From: Ceratodon purpureus
Taxonomy: Eukaryota > Streptophyta > Bryopsida > Pseudoditrichales > Ditrichaceae
DNA length: 64,000 nt
Assembly (NCBI GenBank): GCA_014871385.1
Contig: CM026428.1
Coordinates: forward strand, 9,530,772-9,594,771
Direction of reading: 5' to 3'
Shown here piece by piece: positions 1 to 13,100 of the stretch. Within the stretch, counting starts at the first letter, position 1. Each line of letters starts with the position of its first letter. Both the position numbers and the translations under genes were made by a program. Under the pieces are notes generated by a model, which made no database searches, was not told the origin of the DNA, and saw nothing but the letters and a program-made list of their open reading frames with translations.

Positions 1-748
1 ATTGGCAAAAGAAGCCCGTGCGGAGGAAGTCGCCGAGGCCCGCGCCCTGAAGGCTGCGGAACGAGAAGAGGCCCGTGCCCTGAAAGCGGCCCGCGCTGCG
101 AAGCTTGCAGCGGCCAGAGCCGCGAAGGCTGCCGAGCGTGAAGAATCCCAGAGGCAGAAGGCCGAACGCGCAGTCGCTGCGTCTGAGGCGCGGGCTCGGA
201 GAGAGTCCGAGAGGGCCCATGCAGCCGCAGCGGACCTCAACGTCGCAAGAGAGAGGGCACAACGGCAGTCGACGAGGGCTGCAGAGACGACACAGGACCA
301 ACGAACTCCGAGTCGGCAGTTCCAGCAACATTTGGAGGAGCCCTACGGCGAAGGCAGAAGCAATTTCGCCCCCTGGAACTTGCAATCCGAAGAGCTAGGA
401 GCCATGAACCTCACTGCTTTGAATCAATCGTGCCGGAGGTATGTCACTCGCGTATCGTCTACGCTGCACTCGCCACCAGAGCACCCCCTCTTCCGGCGCA
501 TGCAACAACTTCCAGTTGGAGGAAGCCCAATCCGCCCGTCACCAATCTATCAACACTTGCAAGCATCACAACACATCCTCCCTGCTTACTACCGAGGTAC
601 CACACCGCAATCACAGTACGTGCATCATCCTGCACCAGAAATCGACCAAGGAAGCGCCAGCCGGGTTCCTAGAGGAAACGATTCCGCGAACGAGGAGCAA
701 TCTGCGGTGAGAGGTTCCGTTGCACAGGACCGTTGCGAGGGAGTTTAG
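1..748 (+). CDS. Ala/Arg/Glu-rich coiled-coil protein, 3' part only
   Basis: An open frame enters from the left edge and ends at a TAG at about 746-748, giving roughly 248 residues with no start codon visible inside the window. The first ~110 residues are almost entirely Ala, Arg, Glu, Lys and Gln in a repeating pattern (AERE, ARALKAA and AARAAK variants), which predicts a long charged helix or coiled coil. The last ~130 residues are Pro/Ser/Gln/His-rich and look disordered. I recognise no family. The DNA is GC-rich compared with the AT-rich sequence that follows, which favours real or recently real coding sequence. It could be the last exon of a host gene or part of a mobile element; nothing in the window decides this. 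Confidence 0.35.
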   Translation, partial: LAKEARAEEVAEARALKAAEREEARALKAARAAKLAAARAAKAAEREESQRQKAERAVAASEARARRESERAHAAAADLNVARERAQRQSTRAAETTQDQRTPSRQFQQHLEEPYGEGRSNFAPWNLQSEELGAMNLTALNQSCRRYVTRVSSTLHSPPEHPLFRRMQQLPVGGSPIRPSPIYQHLQASQHILPAYYRGTTPQSQYVHHPAPEIDQGSASRVPRGNDSANEEQSAVRGSVAQDRCEGV

Positions 749-2006
749 GGTGGGAGATTTGATTTCCTTGCCTTGTGTTGACGAAAATGGACAGGTTTAG
801 GGTCGACTACGGATGAGACTGGTACCAGCTTCTTGGTGACGGAGTGGTCGACTTCTGGTCCCACTTTGCTCAGTCATGAGTACTCAGTGTCACATTCACT
901 AGTCACATTTCTGAACGCTTATTGGCGAATCTAATTGACGGTTTTCATTTTTTTCATTCACTACTTCTGGTCAGCCTATTGGTCGGGTACTGGTTTCAAC
1001 ACACTTTTGGGTTCTAAAATTCACAGAAATTCCCATATTGCACAAAAAAAAAATTAAAAATCTCCATACCTTGACAACCCTATTTCTCTATGCAAGGAAA
1101 ATAAGCCCTCAGTATTACACCCCAATTATGTGTGAAAAATCGCTTAAGTGGTCGACAATAGGTGTCTGTACCTTAACTGCCATTGCTAGAGTTTTGTTGA
1201 TTGGAGTTCGTACAGTACAATGCAGGGCCTCAAACATCTACAGCATCATTTTGGTTAACTGGGTGACTTTCACAACAATTACGTGAGTCAACTTCACTTG
1301 AATTGTTTTATAAATCAAGGTTTGTATAGATAACTCTGGTAAATTAGTTACCAGCGTGAATAAAGTGCCCTTTAATCTGGAAGAGTGCTGTTTGTAGGCC
1401 GTGTGGCCTACTCAGACTCTTCTAAGATTTAATGCCCCCTTTCGGAGGTGGGCTCTGTAATAACCTATTTGTTTATTATTTTTATGAACCGACCACGACT
1501 TTATGGGGATGGGTTTTTGTGTGTAATCCGGGATTTTTGGATAAGTAATAAGTGGTGATGTGTTGTGGTCACCCAGAGTTGTTGGGTATATTGGTTTATG
1601 CCGCTCAAGGTTTGTACATATTTACATTATTCTCCTTTCTCTTCTCAAGCTCTTTGCTCTAAGAATTAGCAATGTAAGGACTTTGAAGTTTTTGTTGGAT
1701 CCCACCATTTTGAGGTTTAATACAGTTGAGCTAATTGGTTTAACTTTGAAAACCTGTTAGTTTAATTCACCATAACTCTCCCTAACTCAACTTACATCTT
1801 GTCATTCCAAACTATACCACAAAGGAAAGCTAACATCAGCTGCATATATATCATTTGTGACTAAGTTAGAGAGAGAAACTTTGATCTCGGAAACGACCGA
1901 AGTGAATTAAGTGTATGTTTGATCCACCCCAATCCAATGTCCCCAATCTAATGTCCAGATGACAATGGAAGTAAAGAATGACTAAGTTAGTCTAGTTTGC
2001 TAGCAT
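749..2006. other. intergenic, no supported gene
   Basis: Base composition drops to AT-rich after the frame ends. Short open frames at 1038-1286 and 1560-1760 show no family resemblance and no coding-like composition. I see no RNA gene here. Confidence 0.5.
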
Positions 2007-2354
2007 TAGTGGGAGTCACACTAGAGAAACCTCAGGGAATGTCCATTCTCCCGGAATGTTACTTCATCCAAGTAGAAGTTACCTTGAGTTACCATTCTCC
2101 CACTTCATGGAAGTATGATGAGGTGTCACTCTCTCCTCCAACCTCAATGTCCATTCTCAAGGAAGCGCTTCCGTCTCCCCAAGAGCATGGAAGCGCTTCC
2201 TTGAGAATGGACATTGAGGTTGGAGGAGAGAGTGACACCTCATCATACTTCCATGAAGTGGGAGAATGGTAACTCAAGGTAACTTTTACTTGGATGAAGT
2301 AGCATTCCGGGAGAATGGACATTCCCTGAGGTTTCTCTAGTGTGACTCCCACTA
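2007..2354. repeat. 348-bp near-perfect inverted repeat (hairpin or foldback element)
   Basis: Two 166-bp arms (2007-2172 and 2189-2354) are reverse complements with only about two mismatches that I can find, separated by a 16-nt spacer (2173-2188). The outer ends read TAGTGGGAGTCACACTAGAG and its complement. I see no convincing target-site duplication in the flanks (TGCTAGCAT on the left, TTGGAACAG on the right). Open frames of 91 and 87 aa on opposite strands are mirror images of each other created by the symmetry, so they are not genes. It may be a foldback MITE or a hairpin small-RNA locus. Near-identical arms imply recent formation or ongoing conversion. Confidence 0.9.
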
Positions 2355-4922
2355 TTGGAACAGATAGCTGCGAAGAAGAGGAGGACGCAAATGAAGCGAG
2401 ATAAGTGTTCGGTCGTTGGCAATGGTGTTTGGGAGCAGTTTGAGTGATGTGGGCTTTGGGTGGTTGCGAGTGGGATTTGGGATGCAGGCTTTGGTGGTGA
2501 TGTTGTGAGTTTGGGGCTTTTTGATGTGGGACCTTGGATGTTTGGTTCTAAGGTAGGAGCACTGGCAAGAGATGGAGCTTCTTTGCTACTTGAAAAGTGG
2601 AAAAATGACACATGGAATGATGTTTCATCTATGACATAATCAATTTTTTTAGAATTAAGATATTTTTAAACTATGGTATTTACAGCCATAATAATCTCAA
2701 TAGAAGAAAACACGTACAAGCTTTAATTTCTAATGGTGCTAATTATTATATTATAATACTTTAGATGATTGAAACTTGAAGAAGTTTGTTGGCCGTGTTT
2801 ATAAATGATGAGTTTTATTATGTAGAGGAGCAAATTGAATAACTAATACATCTTGAAGCTTATGTATTTGATTACACACCAATACATTTTAGTGAACTAT
2901 CACTAAATTTTATATTCACAATTTACTTTCATCTGAGTTCTTTTTATCGTTAGAGTGTTTATTTAATTGGTCAATTTCCATGAATATTTATAATTGAAAT
3001 TTTTATATTTAAAATATTGTTGAAGTGCTTCGTAATCTCTATTTAGTTGTCAATTGTAGTGTAGCTCTTTTGTGTTCATAAATAATTTATATTTCTTATT
3101 TATAGAAACTTTAAATTATATGAATAATATTATAAATGTTTTTTTTAAATTATATTTACAAAAATATAATGAAATGTGTAACATATGTTTTAGCAACTTA
3201 TTAAAAACGATATACAACTTTTCAAAATAAAATCAAGGTGAATGTAAAATCTAATCCATACATTATTTTAATAAAAAATGTTGCATCAATTAAATATGTT
3301 TTGAAAATTTGGCAAGCATTTTAGTACAAACAATCTAGTCTTGGACATTTTTTCTTTGTTAATCTTGGATATTTTTAAATTTTTTGTATGGTTATTTTTA
3401 TATCCATATACTTAAAAAATGATGTTGTAAGATTTGTAGTTGAAACAATTATTTTTTCTTATACTCACATTTCAATTTCAAAATATCGATAGCCAAAATT
3501 TTGAAGCAAAAGTTCATATTCAAAACCATATGATCTTCCAAAGTATGAAGCTTTGTGAATCAAAATCTTATTTCAATTGCAGACAACAAGTATACTATAA
3601 AGATTGTAAAATTGGAAGACTATGTTTTATGGCTATTTATACATGTAAAATTTTAATAGTAAACAACAAATGTTTTGGAGAGATAAAAATCCAAAGCTTT
3701 TAAAGATCAAAGGATGATGGATATTAACATTGACCGTCTTATACAATTATTGATTATTGTGTTTTAAGGATTTGAATCATGCAATAATGTACTAGTAAAG
3801 ATATTTCAAAAAAAAATTAAAAAAAATTAAAAATTCATGCAAGAAGAAAATATATCAAGAATAATTTTTGAAAACCTAGAAAAATAAGATGGGGAATATA
3901 TTGGATCAATTTATTAGATGACTTATAAAGCTGTTGAAATAAAATTAAAAAAACTTAAAAATAAATAAATAAATTAATTAATTAATTAAAAAAAAACTTA
4001 CATCCAAAAGAACTAAATTAAATTGTTTTAGTAGTGTGTTAATTAACTAATGGGAATGTTCTATTATTTTTAAATATAAATTCAATCCATTGTCCTATGA
4101 CTGACACAATAATTTTCAACATCTACTTTTTTAATATTTTAAAATTCTCTATATTATGGCTTATTACTTTTGATTGTGTTTCATGACTGAAAAATGCCAA
4201 AGATTTTACTTTATGATTCAAGTGGATTTATGGAATCCATAATGCATTAGAACTGTTTTCTTAAAATATTTCAAAAAATGGAAGACTATGACTTAAATAA
4301 TGAATTCTTTTGAGTTTAAATAATGTCAATCAATCATAATTTATTAATGATATAATATGATTTTATAATAATTAATTATTCTATAAAAATTATTAATTAC
4401 ATTGGATAATTAAATGAAAATTATAGATTATCAATTTTAGATTATATCTATATAAGTAATCTTTAATTTTCATCTCTAGCAATTTTGAAGATATTTTATG
4501 CTAAAGTTTAATTTTAAAAATAAAAATTATTTTTGAGTAATTTGTTGATGAAATTTGTTGCAATGTATTGGAATAAGACACTTTAAATATGATTTATTTT
4601 TGGGATTTATTAGAATGATAAAATTTATAAATTTATTTTTAGAATACACCTTTGAAATAAGATTCATGAATTGTTGTAGAAAATTTATGAATTGATTTTT
4701 AGAATACACTTTTAAGGTTAGTCCTTTTGGTATGAACATGTGGACAAGCTCTTCATTACTGTCAAGTAACTTCTTGATACATGGTTTGGGTAAAAGCACA
4801 AGTCAGAAATTAAAAATCCAATTAATTAAAAAATTTAATACCAACATATTCAAAGAGTACAAATTTTTAGTACCATCTTAAAAAATTAAGAACTTACGCG
4901 ATATTTTCTTCCACTAGTGCCA
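2355..4922. other. AT-rich gene-poor DNA
   Basis: From about 2640 the sequence is strongly AT-rich with homopolymer runs and a short (TAAA)n/(TTAA)n tract near 3961-3990. No open frame here looks coding. Confidence 0.6.
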
Positions 4923-5148
4923 ATGAGAAGCGAGAAAGCTCGCAAGGAACTTGCATGTCAATCTCTGAAGTCGATAAGGCCCAACAAAATGCTTCGCTAT
5001 AAGTGAAATTTGTGCCAAACAAAATTGAACGTCCTCGTGACACTCGTAGAGAATGTCAAAATGCTTGTCTTAGAATTTTAAAATATTGTGAAGGAATTCC
5101 TCAGGTTCCTCAAAATGTGCTATTCTTGTCAACAAACAATCCAATGAG
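4923..5148 (+). pseudogene. possible decayed exon fragment of unknown family
   Basis: This GC-richer island stands out from its AT-rich surroundings. An ATG at 4923 opens a basic 27-residue frame (MRSEKARKELACQSLKSIRP...). After a frame change, a second coding-like stretch (VPNKIERPRDTRRECQNACLRILKYC...) runs to a good splice-donor-like GAG^GTAAGC at 5148/5149. The two pieces do not share a frame, so if this was ever a gene it is broken. I do not recognise the protein. Confidence 0.25.
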
Positions 5149-8100
5149 GTAAGCAATCCACCTATATATGAGCTTTATGAAGAATAATCTACATAATTCT
5201 TTCACTATCATTATTCTAAAAAAGTGTTTTAATTTAAAAATTTAAAAACAAATCTTGGTAGGCTTCTATTTGTTGTTTTTATTTTCCGGTGCACTTTATA
5301 ATTTTTCTTTTGTTATTTTTATACGATCCAAATCAAGTCTAGGCCTATTTTTTTTTATTATTATATAAATTTATAGTTGCTTGTTAAATCATGATTATGT
5401 TTTGGTACCAAAGGTGCTAATGAAATATGGTGGCCTATAGGCCACCGCATAATGAAGTTGGGAAATAATAAAAATAGTTTATAATTTTAAAGATGAAAAA
5501 AATTTAAATATGCATATAAGATTGGAGCAATTTAAAGACCGAAATTAATTCTAAATAATTATAATTTTAAATTTAATAAGACTCTTAATTAAAATTATTG
5601 TTTAATCGAATAAATTTGAAGATGCTTTTAATTTGAAATTTTATTTGGAGTTGAGTTTAGACTGAAAAAAGAATTGAAGATGAATTTAATTCAAGAATAA
5701 TCTAAAAATTTCATTTAATAAAAAAAAACTCACTATTTTTTAAAATAATCATTTATAATCGATACTCCTATATGTATACATATTTATCTTAGAGAAATCA
5801 TAGCACGTTTCATATTATTAACTGTTGTAATCTAAAAATAACTTCATAAATGCAAAGTTGAAAATCTATATAAAAATCTATTTAAAGTTAAAAATTATAT
5901 ACAAATGTTGAAAATTACAAGTTATGTTACAACTTTTGAAAATTTCCTTTTGATAACAACAATCATTCAAAAAACATTTCTCAACGTGATCGGGACTAAC
6001 CATCAGGATATTTTTATATGGCTGATTTTCTTTTCCTAATCCAAAGAACTTTCATCATTGATTTTTAAATTATAGATGAATTAGTATTAGAAATATTGTT
6101 TTATTTCTTAGCCATTAAAGGTCATTTTTACTGATTTTTTGCTAAAAAACAAAAATCGAGAAATTTTGTTTTTAATGGATAAACCTTAATTTTTTTTTTT
6201 TTAAAAATATTTGTTTATTAAGGACCGAATGTGCTATGGTGTTATGGCATCATTTTCCATTGTAAGTAGTCAATGTAGCTCCTTCTTGATGAAATTTTCA
6301 ATACAAAGGTGAAATGATGCCTCCTAAATAGTGTTCATAACTTCATATTGCCTTAAAAGGACATTTTTTAGAAAATAAATTAATCTATCTACATGCATGT
6401 GCTAAATTTTTGCAGTTATTTGACATTGAAAATAGACCCATACGATGAATTTTTCTTGGAGTCTTTTTGGATAGAGACCACCTAGGATTTCTTCTCCATA
6501 ATGGATGTTAAGCAAAAGAATATTTGTAGATTTTTAAATTTTCTTTTTCCAATTCTGAAAGGTTTTACCAAATTATATGACCAAGTATATATATGATTGT
6601 ATGAAAATTTTAAAATTTTGTTATTCTCCTATATTTTGCTCTTAGTTTGAACATCCTGACTATGCAAGAGTTGTGTAGATGCCTTTACTTACAAATTGCA
6701 ATCCAATTTATACATGGAAAGTTTGCCTCCACTCCTAAAATTTCAACTAATTCAATGTGACTCACGTACTACTACGTAATGTATTATTAAATATTGTATA
6801 ACATACAAGCTTACAAAATTCAATTATTTCATATTCAAAATTCTTTGCCCACAACTCCCACTCTGTATAATTTCTCACCTCATCTGCATTTTCAAACATT
6901 ATGGAACAAATTCCCTTCACCACACAGGTGGACCCTGCGCACAGCTAATTAATTAATTAATCCACGTGGTTGGAAATTTTGGGGACATAGTTTAATTGGT
7001 TCATTGGTCTAGTGATATGCATTTTTTTGTTGGCTTGTTTTTCCAAATGTCCCTTTGAAAAACTGCCTTACACTACTAATTTAAGTGTTTCTTTTTAACA
7101 TTGGTTTTGAGGCCATGAAATGTTTACCAATTAAAGTGGATCTCTCATGTTATCAATCATTTATTACAACTGTTGATCAACTGTTGATGTACAAAATTAG
7201 TCATTGGGTTCAATATGGATTGTATGTTGCTAATTTTACAACTTAAAATGCCTTGTTAGAATTTTTGAATTTGATATTTTGTTTTTATTTTTTAATTTGC
7301 ACAATCCTATCCAAAGTATATCTAGTAGCGCACACTTATTATCACTTATGGTGATTCATCAAAAAAATTGAAAACCTTTCTATGTTTAGATTAAGAATTC
7401 TAAAATCAACAAGTCCTTGCATTTAGCAATGCTACATAATAAGAAATATTGTTGTTTGTGAATCAAGAATATCAAATTGGACATATATTAAAATAAAGAG
7501 ACTTTTTTAAACAATAATCTAGTAAATAATCTATAGTACTGTAGATTATTTGCAACGAATATTGAACTACTAGTTTGTTGCATGTCTCGGAGGCTTGTTC
7601 TTTGATTTTTCCATCCTTAGTTTGTAGCAAATGCATCCCCTAGAACATGTAAGATTTCATCCCCTATATGTCTATCAATACTAAATTAGATTTCACATGG
7701 TGTAATATGTCTTTATCTTAGGGATCAAATCTTGTTTGTACTCACTACATCTATAAATCTACCCAATAAAAGTGACTTATCAAAACTTCAATAACCGCGG
7801 GACAACGAGCCTTTCAAAAACTTAAAGCACATGTTTCAAGTCAAACAATTATAAAAAATATGACCATTCACTTTTAGCACATCTTTCTTTTTGGATTTTA
7901 CATTGACCTTCAAAATTGCCCTTATATTTTGTGAAAAGCAAACCCCACCTTATTGCATACTCATTTTTCCATGGTTTCAAAAACATTTTTGATATGTTCT
8001 TTTTAGGATTTGTTCATAATACAAACAAGTATATAAAATTGTTGAAGAAAAAGTTCTCAAATGTATAAGAAATATTTAAGAAACATTTGATGGTGGCTTC

Positions 8101-9307
8101 ACAATTTGGTCATCATGTAAAAAAATTCTGAAAATGTTTGTAAGTTTGCCAATTATGTCAAAAGTTTTGCTTTTGTCAAAGTTGTTGAAATGACAACAAT
8201 TACGACTATGACTTCAAAAATGCAAAATGCATCCAGTCCTTTAACAATTAACTAATGTTGTAACAAGATCATTAGATTTTATCATTATAATAACAATAGA
8301 GATACTCAGCTATTTAAAAGAGTAAATACTATTATCTTCATCTCCACCATTCGTGGCACAAAATGCATTACTCCATTCTAGAGATGACTGATGCAATTCA
8401 TATTAAAAATATTGGAGATTCTTAGACACTGTACAACTATCCAAGCCTTACTATGGTAACTTTGTGAGAAACTTCTTCTTAACCCTAAAGCATCAACTCA
8501 ACAATTTTGGTATGCTTTAAGGTTCGGTCAGGCTCCCTATGAGTCAAATTTTCCTGGATGTGGCTTTAACTTTAGCACATGAATTTTCATATCTTTCTAA
8601 CAAGACCATTCATGCTTCAAAATTCCTCATACTTTAGGAGATATCCGCAGTCAAAATTTGAAAACACTATTTGGGCATGCTGAAATCTGCCCAAAACTGC
8701 AGTATATGCTCAAAATCTGCCCAAAATTAATAAGATCACGGAAACTTCAAAAATTCACCAAAAATTGAGTTTTTGCTTTTTTCAAGTTTTATTTTTTCTA
8801 AATGTAAATAAAATTTGAAGGCATGATCTCACCGCTTGGATTTTCAATCCAATATTTCTTCGTATGCCTTTCTTACTATCAGAGACCAGCCTTTGCATTT
8901 GAATTTCAACATACCTCAATGTGAAAATCCAAGCACTTCTTTAGGTTTTGTAGGTCATATGAGGGGAAAAATTCCATGGACATATTCCTAACTCATCTGG
9001 GAACAAGAATTTGAAGAGCCTCACATCTAGTTTGTTTTTGAAATTGGTTTTTTTGGCTTACGAAATACTTGAAACCCATTTTGCAACAAGGGAAAAAACT
9101 TTTCTTTCAACTTAAAACGTTATGATCTCACAAACGGTAAGGATTTTGAATCTAATATTTGGGGTACATATACATGTACAAGTAAGGTACTAGATCCTTT
9201 GATTACTTTCCTCAAAATACATCAAAACCTAAAAACCTACACCTTGTATTGAAAAAGTCTAATTTTGAGGATTTTTGGCAGTTTTGAGGCCTTTCAACTT
9301 TAGGGGT
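5149..9307. other. AT-rich gene-poor DNA
   Basis: There is no supported coding sequence. The stretch holds long A/T runs and short direct duplications. From about 8480 to 9300 the composition becomes less extreme and contains repeated phrases such as 'AAATCTGCCCAAAA', suggesting old repeat sequence leading into the MITE that follows. Confidence 0.5.
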
Positions 9308-9309
9308 TA

Positions 9310-9698
9310 AGGTATACAAACCTATGACTGATCACTTAAGCATTTCAGCATAGTAAATCTTGGGTATTCAATAAGGAGTTATTTTTTGCACGTAGTATCA
9401 TAAGGTTCATGAAGAATGAACATTTTTTCAAAATTAATTCAGTAAAATTCAAATTACTACAAATTTTTTTGTCCAAAAGTTAGTGTTACCCATGATTGAC
9501 ATATAGGTGTACCAATGACCGACCATACTCAGATCAGTGAACAAACAGATTCCGTCACACTCACAGAGGCATTCTATTGGAGGAAATACCCTAAATCTAC
9601 TGTTCATTAATTAGCCTTTACTAGTTTCCCATTGCTCTGGAATGGGGAAGCCTACTGATCCCTCATGGGTAAGTGATCCGTCATGGGTGTGTATACCT
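9310..9698. mobile_element. TA-flanked MITE, copy 1 (AGGTATAC ends, mariner/Stowaway-like)
   Basis: The 389-bp element begins AGGTATACAAACCTATGACT and ends with its inverted counterpart, ...GGGTGTGTATACCT. Terminal inverted repeats extend about 30 bp with a few mismatches. It is flanked by TA on both sides (9308-9309 and 9699-9700), the target duplication of Tc1/mariner-type elements. A second copy in the opposite orientation lies at 29707-30096 and is about 90% identical by eye over its full length. There is no coding capacity, so it is non-autonomous. The superfamily call rests on the TA duplication and the end structure. Confidence 0.85.
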
Positions 9699-9700
9699 TA

Positions 9701-10125
9701 AAGCATCCCCGGTGCCTTCTTGCCAAGTGTTTCTGTTAAGGGGCCTTGATGGGGTTTCATCGTTGTAATGGTAATGCTATAGCGTGCTTGTGTCCCAAGG
9801 GGCTTCCATTCAGAGTTCTTGATTTCAAATGCCGATGCCGGCGTGGCTTTAAGGGAGAAGCCCACCTTGACCTAATTCGAATTGGATCCCACCTTGGGTC
9901 AACTAGTCTTCTAATATTGTGTTAGCAGCTTCCATCGACTTTTTACAATGTGAAAAGATTATCTCACAATAAATGGGTAAAATTTGCCAAGCCTGGGAGA
10001 TCTTTGACGTGGTCCACTACCTTAACAAGAAAGATACATAAATCATAGGGGCTTTATTTTGGTGTAGGGTTGCCAAGCCATGTTGGCGGGAGCGGGAGCT
10101 CTTAGCGTCCCCATTGGGGATGCTC
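9701..10125. mobile_element. putative second MITE with AGCATCCCC ends, abutting the first
   Basis: The left end reads AAGCATCCCCGGTG and the right end ATTGGGGATGCTC, which are inverted copies over about 10-14 bp. The flanks are TTA on the left and TAA on the right, reminiscent of PIF/Harbinger TWA target sites, though they are not an exact direct duplication. It begins immediately after the TA flanking the neighbouring MITE. The interior is GC-richer than the surroundings and has no gene. A lone copy of the same right-end motif (GGGATGCTCTAAGG) occurs near 29000. Confidence 0.4.
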
Positions 10126-13100
10126 TAAGCAATCCTAAACAATTACACGGGATGCTCTGTAACTGACAATAGACTTTCAAGTGAAGCAAACAGAGATATG
10201 TACAATTGTTGTGGTGTAACTTCAGCAAAGAAATCGACATCCAATAGAATGATATCAGAACTTAGTTGGTAGAGCATCTCCACATGTGGCATTCATCTCT
10301 GTTACCCCTATCTGGACCTCAGCCAAGCTTGATGGCAAAGAGGCTTCTCCAATTTTACCCAACACATCAAGATATTCAGATATTGATACATACATTTCGT
10401 GAATATGACACATTGAAAGTTGAAACATTGAAAACATTACCGGACCCATTGACTGTTGCACATAGAAGCCCTCCAAAGCTTCTAAACCTCCTGACACTCA
10501 GCCGCCCACTGGCTCTGTCACAATTTCTACAGACTGTAAATATTCGGACCATCACCCAGAAAGCTTTCTGTGCGTGCCAACTGCAAAGGACTCTGGAACA
10601 GCGGCTAGGCTGTTGCATAGCAAAGATTTTCATCATACAAAGTAATTTCTCATCATTCTTACCTATGAGGGTTGCGAACATGGTACACTAGCTACAGTGC
10701 CACACTGAGCTAAGACTGAGGTGTCTGTTAGTGAGAATATTATGCTGGGATCCCATAACTTTGCATGATAGTACCCGTAGTAAAATTTACAACTTCTGTA
10801 ACAGTAATATTCCATCTCAGGTATTTGGTAACAGAGAACAATACCAGTGAACCCAGCGCAAAATTCCACATATGTTGCTAGAGTTAAATCGGAACCTTGA
10901 ACATGCTGCATGATAAGATGCCTCTCTAACAAAAACAAAATTCCCCTACAATAATGTACAAATCAGTAGGTTCAATAACATAATTATCTTACAAGGTAAG
11001 TAACTGACACACTAAAAGTAAGGATACTATTCAACCAAGAAGTTTGAACAAAGGTAACCTCAAATGGCACATTCCTCCGGGTCTGAATTTAGTTTACACT
11101 TAGTGAGAAGCCCAAGGGCTTTGAAAATTACCTTTTTTGAAATGTGACCATGGATGTGTGACCAGGAAGTGTTACCATGGAAGTGTGATCACCAAGTGTG
11201 ACCAAGAAGTGTTACCGTGGAATTAATCCATTTTCCTTCGTCACAGCTATTGGTCCATGGTATAAACCGCCCCCAAGGATATGTATACGGCCACCAGACA
11301 TGCAAACATGAATTTGCACACATTGGCAGCTCTGCATAAGCTTCCATTCTCTTTCTGTTCATACCCTTTATGGTTGGTTAATTTGTCCCTGTGAACTCAG
11401 CATGAATTCCATGATTATTTTTCATGATCATTTTGCATTGTCATGTATGAACATCACAACTGATGACAAAGACTGTTTGCAGGTAATCCAAATTTGCTCA
11501 ATAATACTGTATAGTTGTCTGAGCTTTTAGCATATGACTATACCATTGCCACCTAAATTGTGAATAATGAAGGGAAAGCAACAAAAAAGTAAACATAATT
11601 TTCATGTGGTTGCAAGCACAAGTACCTGTGAAAGATCAACTATTGAGACTAAATGCACCAGTCACTGGGAGTGACAACATGGAAGTAGCCCAAACATGGA
11701 GGATGAGGATTCCTTCTAGGTTTTAGTGTAATTGCACATGGTTTTGTTAGCCTTCTCGTATTGATTACTAGACGTTTTTCCTTACATACCATTCAAAAAC
11801 TCACAAAATTTTCAATATAACTCCTAAATTTTTGAAATTTCTATAGTATTTTGGAGCCTTCTACAAACTTCTAAAATCTACTAAAAGTTACTATGACCTT
11901 GCAAATTTGGATCAATATTCTTTATAATTGCCTGACATTTGTGAAAATTTCTCACAGCACCAACTGTGCCATTTATCCAACAGGAATGCTCAGAAAGTGG
12001 CAGCTTCTGGTGCTGCTACCATAGATCCTTTGCACACGAAGTTTCATTCAGCTTTCAAAACAAAAGTTAGCTCACTGAGTAGGATATGTTGCCAGGCTAG
12101 CGGCTTCACCAGCATTGCCTCCTTTTAAAGGGCACCAGACAGCAATATGCTTGCCAATGATTTGAACATGATACGGCTCACCCGTATCGCCCAAGTCACC
12201 GCAAATAATGCATTCAAAAGGGCCCATATCCATTCTCTTTAATTGATTGTAGAATCTAAATGCTTTGGGCCCCAATGTGCAGAGAGCAGTTGGTACAGTA
12301 ACATGTATACATACATTGAGCCCTTTCTATCCATGTAAGGGAAATTCATGCCAACATGAACTGACCTTACAATAGTTGCCCAAGCTGAGATATCTTCCAA
12401 GTTCATTGTGTTGCTGGTTACTTAAGCAGTACATTAACGGTTACCAGCTTAACGACCCAATATGGGTAATTTTGCACCTAGGAATCCCCTTTTTCATGAA
12501 GATTTTCACCTCCAATGATTTCTAATAAATAGTTCATGAAGTTATTATTCAATGGTTATATTTGATATCAAGAAGAATATGTTTTTTACTAAAATAAATA
12601 ATGAAAAGTGAAGTTAGTTTAATGATGATATGACTCAATGATTTCCTCTTGATATAACACAAAACACAAAATGTCCACATGAATGGATTTCTACATTACA
12701 ATAATAACTACTAACCAGTTTACACAACTAACAAATCAAGGTGGGTTTCATCATCTCTTATGCTCAAGAACCACACCGTACACTTAGAAACAAATATTGC
12801 GACACACAACTGAGCTGGAGTGGGTGTGTTGTCCCTCTCTGCAACACCACTCTCTTTACTCCGCCATGTTATACGAACCTGTGATAAAAAAAACACAATC
12901 CAAAAATCACAGAGTACACCAGAATTCCCAACTGTTCAGGTAACTGGATTGCGGGACTGACTGCAGTGCAGCATGCAAAGCGTAGTAGGACATGATCGTC
13001 AAATATTACTGCAACTTATGACAATGACAGAAGAATCCATACCATACCCCTTGCAAGCTGGCCAGGCCAGGCCAGTCCACTTTCCACAGAGAATTCAACT

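Noticed and set aside
2089-2352. Paired 87-91 aa open frames on opposite strands
   Set aside because: They are the same sequence read on the two arms of the 348-bp hairpin, not genes.
10255-10938. Overlapping frames of 80-141 codons on both strands
   Set aside because: They overlap antisense, match no family I recognise and have no consistent splice structure.
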